A stretch of 64,000 nucleotides of DNA from an uncultured Clostridia bacterium (GCA_934748015.1 CAKVHF010000001.1:124001-188000), one strand, 5' to 3'; positions 54,331 through 62,823 are shown, counted from the stretch's first letter. The notes: a model not told the origin generated them from the sequence alone. Numbers and translations are program-made.

Positions 54331-54961
54331 TTATTTAGTTATAGATACTACTAAGTTTAATTCTTATATATCTTTGGCGAAAGGTGACAAACTGCAGACT
54401 GTTATCTTAGATATGCAAAACAAAGTGTCAGAAAATTTGTTGCCAGCGATAGAAAAATTGTTGATTGCTAACGATATAACGATTAATGATATTGATTGTT
54501 TTGGTGTGGTTATTGGGCCAGGTAGTTTTACTGGTATCAGAGTTGGAATGGCTACAATTAAGGCTTTCGTAACCGCACTAGGTACTAAATTGGTTGCTTT
54601 CAATGCATTTGAATGTTTAGCGGAAAATGTTGGTGAGGGCATGATTGTTGAGAAGAGTACTAATACAACTATGTATTGTGCTGAAGTAAGCAATGGTGTT
54701 ATTAGTGCTGTTTCTGTGTTGGATACAGCTGTAGTTGCAGAGAGTAGCAAGCTGGAGAAATGCTTCTGCGTTGCTGGAGAACCTATTGATGAGACTATAA
54801 ATGTTATAAGATTGCAAAATTATGGTGAACAAATTGTTAAATATGCGATAAAGAAAGCCCAAAATGGAGAATTTGTTGATGCTAATATAGTTGAACCATA
54901 TTATGTGCAATTATCTCAGGCAGAAGTGCAATTGTTGAATAAGGAAAAGAAAAATGTGTGA
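54323..54961 (+). CDS. tsaB: tRNA threonylcarbamoyladenosine biosynthesis protein TsaB
   Basis: 212 residues, ASKHA fold, partner of TsaD in t6A synthesis. VIDTTKFNSYISLAKGD and GVVIGPGSFTGIRVGMATIKAF are the family hallmarks; the C-terminus is weakly conserved (VEPYYVQLSQAEVQL). Coupled to tsaE upstream and rimI downstream (8-nt overlaps). Confidence 0.93.
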   Translation: MNNYLVIDTTKFNSYISLAKGDKLQTVILDMQNKVSENLLPAIEKLLIANDITINDIDCFGVVIGPGSFTGIRVGMATIKAFVTALGTKLVAFNAFECLAENVGEGMIVEKSTNTTMYCAEVSNGVISAVSVLDTAVVAESSKLEKCFCVAGEPIDETINVIRLQNYGEQIVKYAIKKAQNGEFVDANIVEPYYVQLSQAEVQLLNKEKKNV

Positions 54962-55397
54962 AGATGTTAGGTTGGTAAGAGCTCAAGATGCTGATCAAAT
55001 TAAGACAATTGCAGATATCGAAAGCAAGTGCTTTGGTCACCCATATACTTTTAAACAATTGATTGAAGAGGTGGAAAACCCTAAGAATATAATTCTATCC
55101 GCATACATAGGTCGAGAATGTGTAGGTTATATGTATTATTCGGCAGTACTTGACGAATGTGAGTTGTTGCGTATTGCAGTTATTCCACAATATAGGCACC
55201 TTGGCATAGGCACAAAGATCTTACAATTATCATATAAATACTTAAGCAAAGATATCAAAAGTATATTTCTAGAAGTCTCTAAAAATAATATTTATGCAAG
55301 AAAAATGTATACGAAATTTGGATTTAAAGAGATTTCTGTTAGGCAAAAGTACTATCATGATGGTAGTGATGCAGTTATAATGCGAAAAAATATATAA
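54954..55397 (+). CDS. rimI: GNAT acetyltransferase RimI
   Basis: 147 residues; N-alpha-acetyltransferase fold with LRIAVIPQYRHLGIGTKIL (acetyl-CoA loop R/Q-x-x-G-x-G/A) and LEVSKNNIYARKMYTKFGF, ending in YYHDGSDAVIMRK. Acts on ribosomal protein S18 in E. coli; substrate here unproven. Overlaps tsaB. Confidence 0.9.
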   Translation: MCEDVRLVRAQDADQIKTIADIESKCFGHPYTFKQLIEEVENPKNIILSAYIGRECVGYMYYSAVLDECELLRIAVIPQYRHLGIGTKILQLSYKYLSKDIKSIFLEVSKNNIYARKMYTKFGFKEISVRQKYYHDGSDAVIMRKNI

Positions 55398-55449
55398 CTG
55401 ATAGATGTTTGTTAAGTAAATTTTTGCATTGTGTAGGTAAAAAATAGTT

Positions 55450-56163
55450 ATGCTAAATCTAGATATTAATTACAAATATTATTTTAGCTCTGATGATAAG
55501 GACACTATCCTTATGCTTCATGGCTGGGGATGTAAGGGTGATATATTTAAGCAATATGTAGACAACTTGCAAGATAAATATAATATTTTAGTAGTTGATC
55601 TGTATGGTTTTGGACAAAGTATTGATCCAAAACCTTTTTTTGATACCTATGAGTATGCAGTACAGATATATTTGTTGCTATATAGATTGGGTCTAAGGAA
55701 AGTGCATGTATTGGCACATTCTTTTGGTGGCCGTCTTGCATTGATTTTGTCCAGTTTATTTGATATCGAAATAACCAAAATGGTGTTAACTGGCTGTGCC
55801 GGACTAAAGGTAAAACACAGTCTAGGTTATTATATTAGGGTTGGATTATATAAGTTATGCAAAAGATTGGGGCTGTATTTAGATAGCGGTAGCAGAGATT
55901 ATAACAGTGCCAACAGTGTTATGCGAAAAGTCCTAACCAGAGTTGTTAATCAGAATTTGGACTATCTACTATATCGCATTAAGTCTAAGGCCCTGTTAGT
56001 TTGGGGAAAGATGGACAAAGAAACACCTATGTATATGTGTAGTAAATTGCACAAAAATATAACTGATAGCAGTGTAATGTTAATCAATTCTGGAGCACAC
56101 TTTTGCATCTTTACTCATACTTATCTATGTAATAATAAAATAAAAGAGTTTTTGGAATTATGA
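55450..56163 (+). CDS. Alpha/beta hydrolase
   Basis: 237 residues. Classic alpha/beta hydrolase layout: oxyanion HGWGC near residue 25, nucleophile in AHSFGGR (Ser near 95), Asp in LLVWGKMDKET and His in GAHFCIF. Substrate unknown. It lies between rimI and the membrane MurF, overlapping the latter by 4 nt (ATGA), so it may act in the envelope pathway. Confidence 0.88.
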   Translation: MLNLDINYKYYFSSDDKDTILMLHGWGCKGDIFKQYVDNLQDKYNILVVDLYGFGQSIDPKPFFDTYEYAVQIYLLLYRLGLRKVHVLAHSFGGRLALILSSLFDIEITKMVLTGCAGLKVKHSLGYYIRVGLYKLCKRLGLYLDSGSRDYNSANSVMRKVLTRVVNQNLDYLLYRIKSKALLVWGKMDKETPMYMCSKLHKNITDSSVMLINSGAHFCIFTHTYLCNNKIKEFLEL

Positions 56164-57755
56164 TTTATAGTGTGCTTGTGTTGTCACTGGTTAGTTTTGT
56201 GATGTTTGCATATATAGTTATATACTGTCTGCAATTGCATAGATACGAAGTTGTGGAAATGATCAAACTTAATGGTGTGAGATTAGTTAAAATAATTAGT
56301 GTTCTACTTGCGATCAATATTATTTCTTGTGTAGTCTACAACGTTATCCAATCAAATATATTAGGTGTATGTATACAAATATGTCTAGTTGTAACAACCA
56401 TAATTTTTGCAATTATAATTATAAAAAGCAACACTAGAAAAAATAAATTAAAATTTACAAAAAGGGTAATAAGACAATTATTAATAACGACATGTTTGTT
56501 TGTGGGTTTGATATATATTAATTATATAATATCTAACTCAATATTTATATACTCTCCAATTATTTTGGTTGCTGTTTTAGTAGGAATAGGTATCAGCAAA
56601 ATACTAGAAAATTGTATTGCAAATTATTATATCAAATTAACTAAAGTCAAATTAAAACGATATCCTAATTTAGTAAAAATCGGAATAACCGGAAGTTATG
56701 GTAAAACCAGCACAAAGCATATTTTACAGCACATACTATCGCAAGAACATGTAAGTATTTGCACACCGGCTAGTTACAATACTCCAATGGGAATATGCAA
56801 GTTTATCTTAAGTTCTGATCTAGATAATATGGAGTATCTAATTGTAGAAATGGGTGCAGTGAGAAGGAGTGATATACTTAAGTTATGTGATATTGTTAGA
56901 CCTGATATTGGGATTATAACAAGTATAGGTATGCAACACTTAGATACATTTGGATCACTTGATAATATAGTCAAAACAAAGTTTGAATTATATGATTATA
57001 TTATTAATAATAAAGGTGTAGTAATACTAAACTATTCCGATGCAAATATAAAAAAGCATCTAAGCAATTACATTAATACAACTAATATTTATGGCATAAA
57101 TATATATGAAATTGACAATAAGTATATATATAATGACAATAATATGGTAAAAACAATAGAAAATATAAAAATTATAAAGACCGATAAAAATGGTATAAAA
57201 CTGCAATATTATGATATAAAGATAAACAAAGTCGTATATTTATCCACAAGGCTTCTAGGACGTTCTGCGTGTATAAATATTGCGTTGTCAGTAAAGTGTG
57301 CTATGCTAATTGGTATGGAAATGCAGTCGATTAAGATGGCTGTAGCATCATTAGATTATTATAATAATCGTATGGAATTGAGACGTGCTTCTGGAGGTGC
57401 ATCGGTCATCTTCGATGCGTATAATTCCAATTACAATTCTTATTGTGAAATGCTTAATACTGTTAGAAATTTTGATGCCGAATATAAGATTTTGGTTACC
57501 CCTGGCTTAATCGAATTGGGTTGCAGACAGTATGAAATCAATCGAGATATTGCAAGCAAGTCGTATGATGTTTTTAATGAAGTGTGGGTGATTAATAAGG
57601 TCAATAGAGATGCCTTTAGTGAAGCTATTGTAAGCAATAATTGTATAGTAAAATACTTTGATAATTTGACTAAAGATATGCTACACAATATTGATGGTTT
57701 AGATGATAACAATCTGGTAGTTATTGAAAATGATTTGCCAGATATATATAAGTAA
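56160..57755 (+). CDS. murF: MurF-like ligase fused to an N-terminal membrane domain
   Basis: 531 residues. Residues 1-150 hold five hydrophobic helices (~3-24, 43-64, 67-88, 106-127, 129-150); the Mur ligase starts near 165 with Walker A GITGSYGKTST (175-185), then NTPMGICKFI, IVEMGA, HLDTFGS, RLLGRSACINIALSVKCAM and DAYNSNYNS. MurF joins D-Ala-D-Ala to UDP-MurNAc-tripeptide, and the next gene makes that dipeptide, so the function fits. The N-terminal UDP-substrate domain of ordinary MurF is replaced by the membrane part. MurT-like or cyanophycin-synthase-like ligases are less likely. Confidence 0.82.
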   Translation: MIYSVLVLSLVSFVMFAYIVIYCLQLHRYEVVEMIKLNGVRLVKIISVLLAINIISCVVYNVIQSNILGVCIQICLVVTTIIFAIIIIKSNTRKNKLKFTKRVIRQLLITTCLFVGLIYINYIISNSIFIYSPIILVAVLVGIGISKILENCIANYYIKLTKVKLKRYPNLVKIGITGSYGKTSTKHILQHILSQEHVSICTPASYNTPMGICKFILSSDLDNMEYLIVEMGAVRRSDILKLCDIVRPDIGIITSIGMQHLDTFGSLDNIVKTKFELYDYIINNKGVVILNYSDANIKKHLSNYINTTNIYGINIYEIDNKYIYNDNNMVKTIENIKIIKTDKNGIKLQYYDIKINKVVYLSTRLLGRSACINIALSVKCAMLIGMEMQSIKMAVASLDYYNNRMELRRASGGASVIFDAYNSNYNSYCEMLNTVRNFDAEYKILVTPGLIELGCRQYEINRDIASKSYDVFNEVWVINKVNRDAFSEAIVSNNCIVKYFDNLTKDMLHNIDGLDDNNLVVIENDLPDIYK

Positions 57756-57782
57756 AAAAATTGTTTTTAGGAGAATGATAAA

Positions 57783-58919
57783 ATGTTAAATATTGGTGTT
57801 GTATTTGGCGGGGTATCGTGTGAACATGATATCTCTATTATTACTGCTATGCAGGTTGTCAACAATCTAGACCGGACTAAGTATAATGTGTATCCAATAT
57901 ACATAGCTAGATCGGGCAAATGGTATTATGGCAAGAATTTCTATGATATAGATTCTGTTGTTAATTACTCCAATAATTCTAAACAGTGTACTTTTGTAAT
58001 GGGTGATAATACGCTATATGCTGTTGGAAAATTGAGGGGCTTGAAAAAAATATGTAACTTAGATTACATATTAGTGTCTATGCATGGTATTAATGGTGAG
58101 GATGGATCTATTGTCGCTATTAGTAATATGCTAGGTTGTGGCAATTGCAGTCCGTCACTAGTCTCTAGTGCTGTGTGTATGGACAAATGTGTATTCAAGG
58201 ATTATGTTAAGGGCTTAGGCATAAGTAATGTTGTTAAGTCGGTTGAGTATGTCAAAGGAAATAGCGTAGACAAATTGGCATCTGCTATTGAAATAAACAA
58301 ATTGAGTTATCCACTTATTTTGAAGCCGGCTACTCTAGGTAGTAGTATCGGTATTGCTATTGCAAATAACGAAGAAGAGTTGATCAATAAGCTAGCATTT
58401 TGTCTAAGGTTTGATAATAAGATCCTAATAGAGGAGAAGCTAGAAAATTTTAGAGAGTTTAATATAGCAATTGTTAGATCACGAAACCAATTGATTGTAT
58501 CGTCTATTGAAGAACCAATTAATTACAAGGCAATTCTAGACTTCAATGACAAATATATTTCTGGAAACAAGCAGTCTCTAGGTATGGCAAGTCTGAAACG
58601 CAAAGTGCCTGCGGATATTGATGATGGTTTGGCAAAAGAAATTAGTGCAATAGCGTGTAAGTTGTATTCCAGCCTTGATCTGACATCTGTGGTAAGATTT
58701 GATTTTATTTACGATGTGGATAACGAAAAATTGTATCTAAATGAGGTTAATTCCATTCCAGGCTCTTATGCTTATTATCTTTTCCCTGGTATGAGATTTG
58801 CTCATATGCTGGATATAATCATTGACAACGCTGTCTTTGATAAGCAACACAAAGACAATCAAATAAAATATTTTCATAGCAATGTGTTGAAAAATACAAG
58901 TGGTGGTATAAAAAAATAA
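57783..58919 (+). CDS. ddl: D-alanine--D-alanine ligase
   Basis: 378 residues, ATP-grasp. GVVFGGVSCEHDIS, SMHGINGEDGS, LKPATLGSSIGI, ILIEEKLENFREFN and the metal-binding LNEVNSIPGSYAYYLFP. Makes the dipeptide used by MurF. The N-terminus and C-terminus are standard with a short Lys/Asn-rich tail. AGGAGA precedes the ATG; a convergent terminator follows. Confidence 0.95.
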   Translation: MLNIGVVFGGVSCEHDISIITAMQVVNNLDRTKYNVYPIYIARSGKWYYGKNFYDIDSVVNYSNNSKQCTFVMGDNTLYAVGKLRGLKKICNLDYILVSMHGINGEDGSIVAISNMLGCGNCSPSLVSSAVCMDKCVFKDYVKGLGISNVVKSVEYVKGNSVDKLASAIEINKLSYPLILKPATLGSSIGIAIANNEEELINKLAFCLRFDNKILIEEKLENFREFNIAIVRSRNQLIVSSIEEPINYKAILDFNDKYISGNKQSLGMASLKRKVPADIDDGLAKEISAIACKLYSSLDLTSVVRFDFIYDVDNEKLYLNEVNSIPGSYAYYLFPGMRFAHMLDIIIDNAVFDKQHKDNQIKYFHSNVLKNTSGGIKK

Positions 58920-59002
58920 ATCGGTATTAGTGGGGTATGTGTATGATATTGATATGTATCATCGTAATTATAGTTGACAAAATGGTAATGGAAATAAAAA
59001 AA

Positions 59003-59043
59003 TATCACCATAATCTTTAGTTTTAGACTGGTGATACTATTTT
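59003..59043. terminator. Bidirectional terminator between ddl and the Nudix gene
   Basis: TATCACCA (59003-59010) pairs with TGGTGATA (59029-59036), followed by CTATTTTG; it overlaps the last codons of the opposing gene. Confidence 0.55.
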
Positions 59044-59442
59044 GTAGTTGTCTAACGCCTTGATTGCGATAGGTGTTAGATCGTTATAGTTGATATTTTT
59101 TAGATCAAACCATTTCAGGTTAGAGTCCTTTAAATTTTTGATATCAGCAATAATATTGAACAAAATGCATATTTGGTGTAAATCCTCTAGTATATTGTTG
59201 TTGTTCCAGGATATTCTGTCAGTCAATACATCAAATAATTTTAATTCGTTAATGTTTAGTTCAGATTCTTTTTCCATTTCTCTAGTTACACATTCTCTTG
59301 CGGTTTCTCCGTGTAGAAAGTTTCCGCCAGGTAGGTCAAGCAAACCTTTGTATGGACCATTTTTATGTATGGTTAGTAGAACCTTGCCGTTATTTTCGAT
59401 TAAACCGTAAGCGCCTATGTTTGTCTGTTTTGTCATTCCCAT
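59023..59442 (-). CDS. Nudix hydrolase with degenerate Nudix box
   Basis: 139 residues. Nudix fold start (GAYGLIENNGKVLLTIH), then GGNFLHGETARECVTREMEKE: the box G-x5-E-x7-R-E-U-x-E-E-x-G-U is present but the first metal Glu of REUxEE is Lys and the Gly is Glu. Catalysis on a nucleoside diphosphate derivative is therefore uncertain. Extended -10 TGTTATAAT on the minus strand (59478-59486). Monocistronic. Confidence 0.85.
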   Translation of the reverse strand: MGMTKQTNIGAYGLIENNGKVLLTIHKNGPYKGLLDLPGGNFLHGETARECVTREMEKESELNINELKLFDVLTDRISWNNNNILEDLHQICILFNIIADIKNLKDSNLKWFDLKNINYNDLTPIAIKALDNYKIVSPV

Positions 59443-59657
59443 CTAGTCCTTTGTTATTTTTAGTGAAATCGTTGTTAATTATAACAAAGAGTTATCAATA
59501 ACCCAAGCGAATTTCGCAAAATAAAAAATTTGTCTAATAATGTCAAATATTGTAAAAAATTTAACTAAAATTTGCTTAAAATTTTAATAAAAAATATTTT
59601 TGTCTTATTTTGTTTGATATTTTTACAATATTGTGATATGGGGCAGATAGATTAAAC

Positions 59658-59684
59658 AAAAAACGGCTAAAATTAGCCGTTTTT
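59658..59684. terminator. Bidirectional intrinsic terminator
   Basis: AAAAACGGCTAA pairs with TTAGCCGTTTTT around two As. It closes the methyltransferase transcript on the minus strand. The remaining 59443-59750 gap is AT-rich without gene. Confidence 0.85.
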
Positions 59685-59750
59685 ATCATTAAAACATAAT
59701 TGTCTTTTTATCTTCTAATTATTTTTTTTGTTGATACTACAAACATTATG

Positions 59751-60590
59751 TTAATTTGTTTGTCCTAGATAGTATTTGATTGTTTTTTCTATCCAATAGT
59801 CGTACTGTGTGTTAGGTTTCTCACATTGCTTTAATTGACAGTAGATGTCTATTGCATCGGATGGGTCGTGCCAAATATCTGCAAATACATAATCTATGTT
59901 GTCACTGTTATCTTTAGCATATTCTATGGCATTGGCATTAATTATAATTATTTTTTCTTTATGTGGAAATTGTGGCAAAATATATTTGTTAAATAGGTCT
60001 ATAACACTCTTATCCATTTCTACAATCGTTACAGAATTAACGTTAGGCTTATTGGATGCCATATAGGCAAAATATCCCAATCCTAGTCCATAGGTTAAGA
60101 CTTTGCCGTGTGCATTGTTGATTGGCTCATTCATAGTTTCAATCTCATTAGGGGTTATTAGCATCCATTCTCTTCCGTTTTGTAGTATAGCTGGGTAGAA
60201 GTATTCTGTATCAAAATAGCCAACTTGTGGATAGACTTTGCCATTTTTTACCACCAAGTCGTTATATACAAAAGCTTCGTATGGCTTATATTTCATTAGT
60301 TGAAATTGCCAGTCGTTGTGGGTAACATTGTCTAGTTTGATGTTTTTGTAATATGGGTTATTGGTATATTTGTTGATATCCAGTGGTTTTACTATCTCCC
60401 TTAGATCATGTTCCAGTTCACGATCAAGATCCAGTGCTTGGGATAGAAGTATCTGGTAGCTTGTGTTTGTATCCAGATCATAGTCTTTAGAGATTTTTCC
60501 CACCATATCGGCGGTTATAAAATCGCTGTAGTTATTGAGATAGTTACTTAGTTTTTGTAGTAAAATAGAGTTTCTTAATTCGGTATCCAT
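59751..60590 (-). CDS. SAM-dependent methyltransferase-like protein (spermidine synthase-like core)
   Basis: 279 residues. A helical N-terminal part (~1-100) precedes a Rossmann methyltransferase core with motif I VLTYGLGLGYFAYMA (~165-180), acidic ribose-binding VEMDKSVIDLF, and DYVFADIWHDP. The layout resembles spermidine-synthase-like methyltransferases, but no polyamine gene is near, so the substrate is unknown. I start at 60590, 8 nt behind AGGAG; an ORF extension to 60686 runs through the clover-leaf element and is not real. Confidence 0.78.
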   Translation of the reverse strand: MDTELRNSILLQKLSNYLNNYSDFITADMVGKISKDYDLDTNTSYQILLSQALDLDRELEHDLREIVKPLDINKYTNNPYYKNIKLDNVTHNDWQFQLMKYKPYEAFVYNDLVVKNGKVYPQVGYFDTEYFYPAILQNGREWMLITPNEIETMNEPINNAHGKVLTYGLGLGYFAYMASNKPNVNSVTIVEMDKSVIDLFNKYILPQFPHKEKIIIINANAIEYAKDNSDNIDYVFADIWHDPSDAIDIYCQLKQCEKPNTQYDYWIEKTIKYYLGQTN

Positions 60591-60612
60591 TTTGTATGCT
60601 CCTAATGAGGTT

Positions 60613-60727
60613 GGTGTGGCTATGAGAGGAGGTTTTTTTGCAATGCAAAAAAGACAACTCCCTTCGGGGTTGCTAGCCATTAGCAACCCCGTTGCGACCT
60701 AAATGGTCGCAATCTCATAGCCACACC
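60613..60727. repeat. Clover-leaf palindromic element, copy 4
   Basis: Outer stem GGTGTGGCTATGAGA (60613-60627) with TCTCATAGCCACACC (60713-60727), 15 bp perfect. Inside: an imperfect hairpin 60628-60661 (GGAG/CTCC around TTTTTTGC/GCAAAAAA), a 10-bp hairpin 60666-60690 and an 8-bp hairpin 60692-60712. It lies in the probable 5' leader of the methyltransferase gene, 23 bp before its start codon. Confidence 0.85.
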
Positions 60728-60782
60728 TTTGTGCTAACTATCATATCACATTTCCCTTCCAAATCCAAAAGAATGGCGGATA

Positions 60783-60810
60783 TTGACAACTCAAAAATTT
60801 GTGTTATACT
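60783..60810 (+). promoter_or_regulatory. Sigma-A promoter of the 161-aa membrane protein
   Basis: TTGACA (60783-60788), 16 nt, TATACT (60805-60810), 30 nt before the ATG with GGGGAGA as ribosome site. Confidence 0.7.
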
Positions 60811-60839
60811 ATATGTATCATTATCAATAGGGGAGATAT

Positions 60840-61325
60840 ATGGATAATAATAAAAAAATATCAAATAAAATGGTTGTAAATTCTAAAGCGGTAGTTACTG
60901 GCTTGGTTGCACTTTCTTTAACCCTTGGCAGTGTTGCATTGTTTAGTGATACCAACAAGAGATCTATTCAGTTAAATGAAACAATAAATGATTTCGTATA
61001 TAACAATGCCGAATATGTAGAATACATCAAAGAACAAGAAAACGTTATTAACGAAAGTTCTGCTAGCGAGCAGTCCAAAATAGAAGATTTGAGATCTCTG
61101 CATGGTTATGCCGAAAAACGAAAAATTCTTGATAAATACGCTGATGAAGAGTTGAAGGAAGATTATTATAACGAAAACACCGCAATTGCAATCGAAAGTT
61201 TAATTGGTTCAATTGCACTAGGTATGGGACTTGCTAGTGCGGTTGCTATGAAATCAGAAATTCAAGAAAATGGCTTAATGGTCGAAAAACAAGAAAAAGA
61301 AAATGATGATAAAGAAATGGAGTAA
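60840..61325 (+). CDS. Small two-helix membrane protein of unknown function
   Basis: 161 residues. One helix near 16-36 (VVTGLVALSLTLGSVALF), a charged, helical extracytoplasmic or cytoplasmic loop (~45-115), a second helix near 117-137 (ESLIGSIALGMGLASAVA) and a Lys/Glu-rich tail. Family not recognised. Own promoter and a terminator whose stem overlaps its stop codon. Confidence 0.7.
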   Translation: MDNNKKISNKMVVNSKAVVTGLVALSLTLGSVALFSDTNKRSIQLNETINDFVYNNAEYVEYIKEQENVINESSASEQSKIEDLRSLHGYAEKRKILDKYADEELKEDYYNENTAIAIESLIGSIALGMGLASAVAMKSEIQENGLMVEKQEKENDDKEME

Positions 61326-61350
61326 GCAGAATATGCTTACTCCATTTTGC
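61316..61350. terminator. Terminator between convergent genes
   Basis: 13-bp stem AATGGAGTAAGCA (61316-61328) with TGCTTACTCCATT (61334-61346), then TTG; weak T-run, but strong hairpin. Confidence 0.65.
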
Positions 61351-61365
61351 TTATCTATTAGTATT

Positions 61366-62142
61366 TTATCCCAATGCAACATCCAAAATCATCATCACGC
61401 TGAAACCAATTGCAAAAGCGATTGTTCCAATGTCAGAGTGCTTGCCTTGTGACATCTCTGGGATTAATTCTTCCACAACAACATATATCATCGCACCAGC
61501 AGCAAAACTAAGTAGATATGGCAGGGCAGGTAGTATAATAGACGATGCAAGTATAGTTATTCCAGCGGCGATTGGTTCAACGATTCCGGATAATACTCCG
61601 CCACCAAAAGCCTTCCATTTACTTTGACCTTCTGCACGCAAAGGCATAGATATGATTGCTCCTTCTGGAAAATTCTGTATTGCTATGCCTATGGATAATG
61701 CCAATGCTCCTGCTACACTTATTGTTGTGCTTCCTGCCACAACACCAGCCAATACAACTCCCACAGCCATGCCTTCTGGTATGTTGTGTAGAGTTACAGC
61801 TAGCACCATCATTGTTGTTCGTTGCAACTTGCTCTTTGGTCCTTCTATAGTGTTGCTAGAACGATGAAGGTGAGGGGTTATTTTGTCTAATAGAAATAGA
61901 AATAATATGCCTATCCAGAACCCCACAAACGCAGGAACCCAAGACCACTTGCCCATATCTTTTGATTGATTAATTGCCGGAATTATTAGACTCCATATTG
62001 ATGCTGCAATCATTACACCACCAGCAAAACCATTCAATGCCTTTTGTATTCTTTCTCCAAGTGTACTTTTCATAAAGAATACACATGCAGAACCTAAGGT
62101 TGTGCCTAGAAACGGAAACAATAATCCATAAAATATTTCCAT
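61366..62142 (-). CDS. ZIP family divalent metal transporter
   Basis: 258 residues, eight helices. Metal site in TLHNIPEGMAVG (helix IV) and IQNFPEGAI (helix V), GTTLGSACVFFMK at the start. Closest to ZupT/GufA-type zinc-iron permeases. A loop with HLHRSSNT before helix III may bind metal. Upstream (62160-62225) two GTTTAAA repeats could be an operator, but I cannot assign a regulator. Confidence 0.9.
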   Translation of the reverse strand: MEIFYGLLFPFLGTTLGSACVFFMKSTLGERIQKALNGFAGGVMIAASIWSLIIPAINQSKDMGKWSWVPAFVGFWIGILFLFLLDKITPHLHRSSNTIEGPKSKLQRTTMMVLAVTLHNIPEGMAVGVVLAGVVAGSTTISVAGALALSIGIAIQNFPEGAIISMPLRAEGQSKWKAFGGGVLSGIVEPIAAGITILASSIILPALPYLLSFAAGAMIYVVVEELIPEMSQGKHSDIGTIAFAIGFSVMMILDVALG

Positions 62143-62316
62143 TTTTCCTCCTTTATTAGTTTATCTATTTGGCAAATATACTTGTTTAAATAATTCAATA
62201 AATGTTTAAACTTATATATTCATAATTATTTTATGCTTAGTGGGTGTGTGTTGTCAAACAATGAAAAAGGATTTTTTATATTTGAAATAAGTTTGCAAAA
62301 CCTGCATTAATATGGC

Positions 62317-62378
62317 GGACACGGGTTGGCAAGCGAGTGCTTGCTTGTGCTAAATTTTTTAGCACAAAGACTCCCGTC
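62317..62378. repeat. Inverted partial copy of tmRNA T-arm with two inserted hairpins
   Basis: GGACACGGGTT (62317-62327) and GACTCCCGTC (62369-62378) are the exact reverse complement of the tmRNA T-arm at 62463-62473 and 62452-62461. Between the two halves lie two perfect hairpins: GCAAGC/GCTTGC (62329-62344) and TTGTGCTAAA/TTTAGCACAA (62345-62367). The gap 62143-62441 holds nothing else besides this and the tmRNA terminator. Confidence 0.75.
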
Positions 62379-62401
62379 AATTAAATAATATTGCTTATTG
62401 T

Positions 62402-62434
62402 AAAAAAAAGGTCTTCCATTCGGAAAACCTTTTA
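62402..62434 (-). terminator. Intrinsic terminator of ssrA
   Basis: On the minus strand AAAAGGTTTTCC pairs with GGAAGACCTTTT around GAAT, followed by a T-run. Confidence 0.85.
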
Positions 62435-62441
62435 TTTTGCA

Positions 62442-62815
62442 TGGTGGAGATGACGGGAGTCGAACCCGTGTCCAAAATAGCGACCAGTTCTTTTCTACAA
62501 GTTTAGTCGTCATAATTGTTTCGCCAAAAACTCTATGACAACTAAGAGTAAAATTTGGCTAGTTTGCTAAGTTTTCCCTAATCGGCAACGCAAAACCGAT
62601 TGCCAATAGGTATCTCGCTAATAATTATGCCTTACAATAGCCCACGAGAAAGGCTAAAATAAGACACTAGGTTGGCGTAAATTAACTTACGCAGCAACAG
62701 CTAGAGCAGTTCTATTATCTGCAATTAAATTTAGTTGTCGTTTTTTTAGGTAGAGCGACATACTACCACTTGCTTAGTAACCCATCTTACTAATTGTCGA
62801 AACCATTTCATCCCC
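62442..62815 (-). ncRNA. ssrA: Transfer-messenger RNA
   Basis: About 374 nt, reading on the minus strand from GGGGATGAAATGGTTTCGAC to ...CATCTCCACCA. The acceptor stem pairs GGGGATG with CATCTCC (one G-U), the T-arm is ACGGG-TTCGACT-CCCGT, CCA is encoded. The tag reading frame ends ADNRTALAVAA followed by TAA (62687-62689) inside a hairpin; the resume codon upstream of it is not certain (the open stretch reaches back through RQLNLI). Rescues stalled ribosomes together with SmpB, encoded immediately upstream. Confidence 0.93.
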
Positions 62816-62823
62816 ATGTTTCG

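Noticed and set aside
60591..60686. N-terminal extension of the methyltransferase reading frame
   Set aside because: The added 32 codons translate the clover-leaf element; AGGAG sits just before the internal ATG at 60590.
62317..62378. Possible prophage or island attachment site at the tmRNA gene
   Set aside because: The duplicated T-arm is inverted and no integrase or foreign-looking gene lies nearby, so a classical att duplication does not fit.
62307..62513. 68-codon minus-strand ORF at the 3' end of ssrA
   Set aside because: It lies on the tmRNA acceptor/T-arm and its terminator; noncoding RNA explains the sequence.
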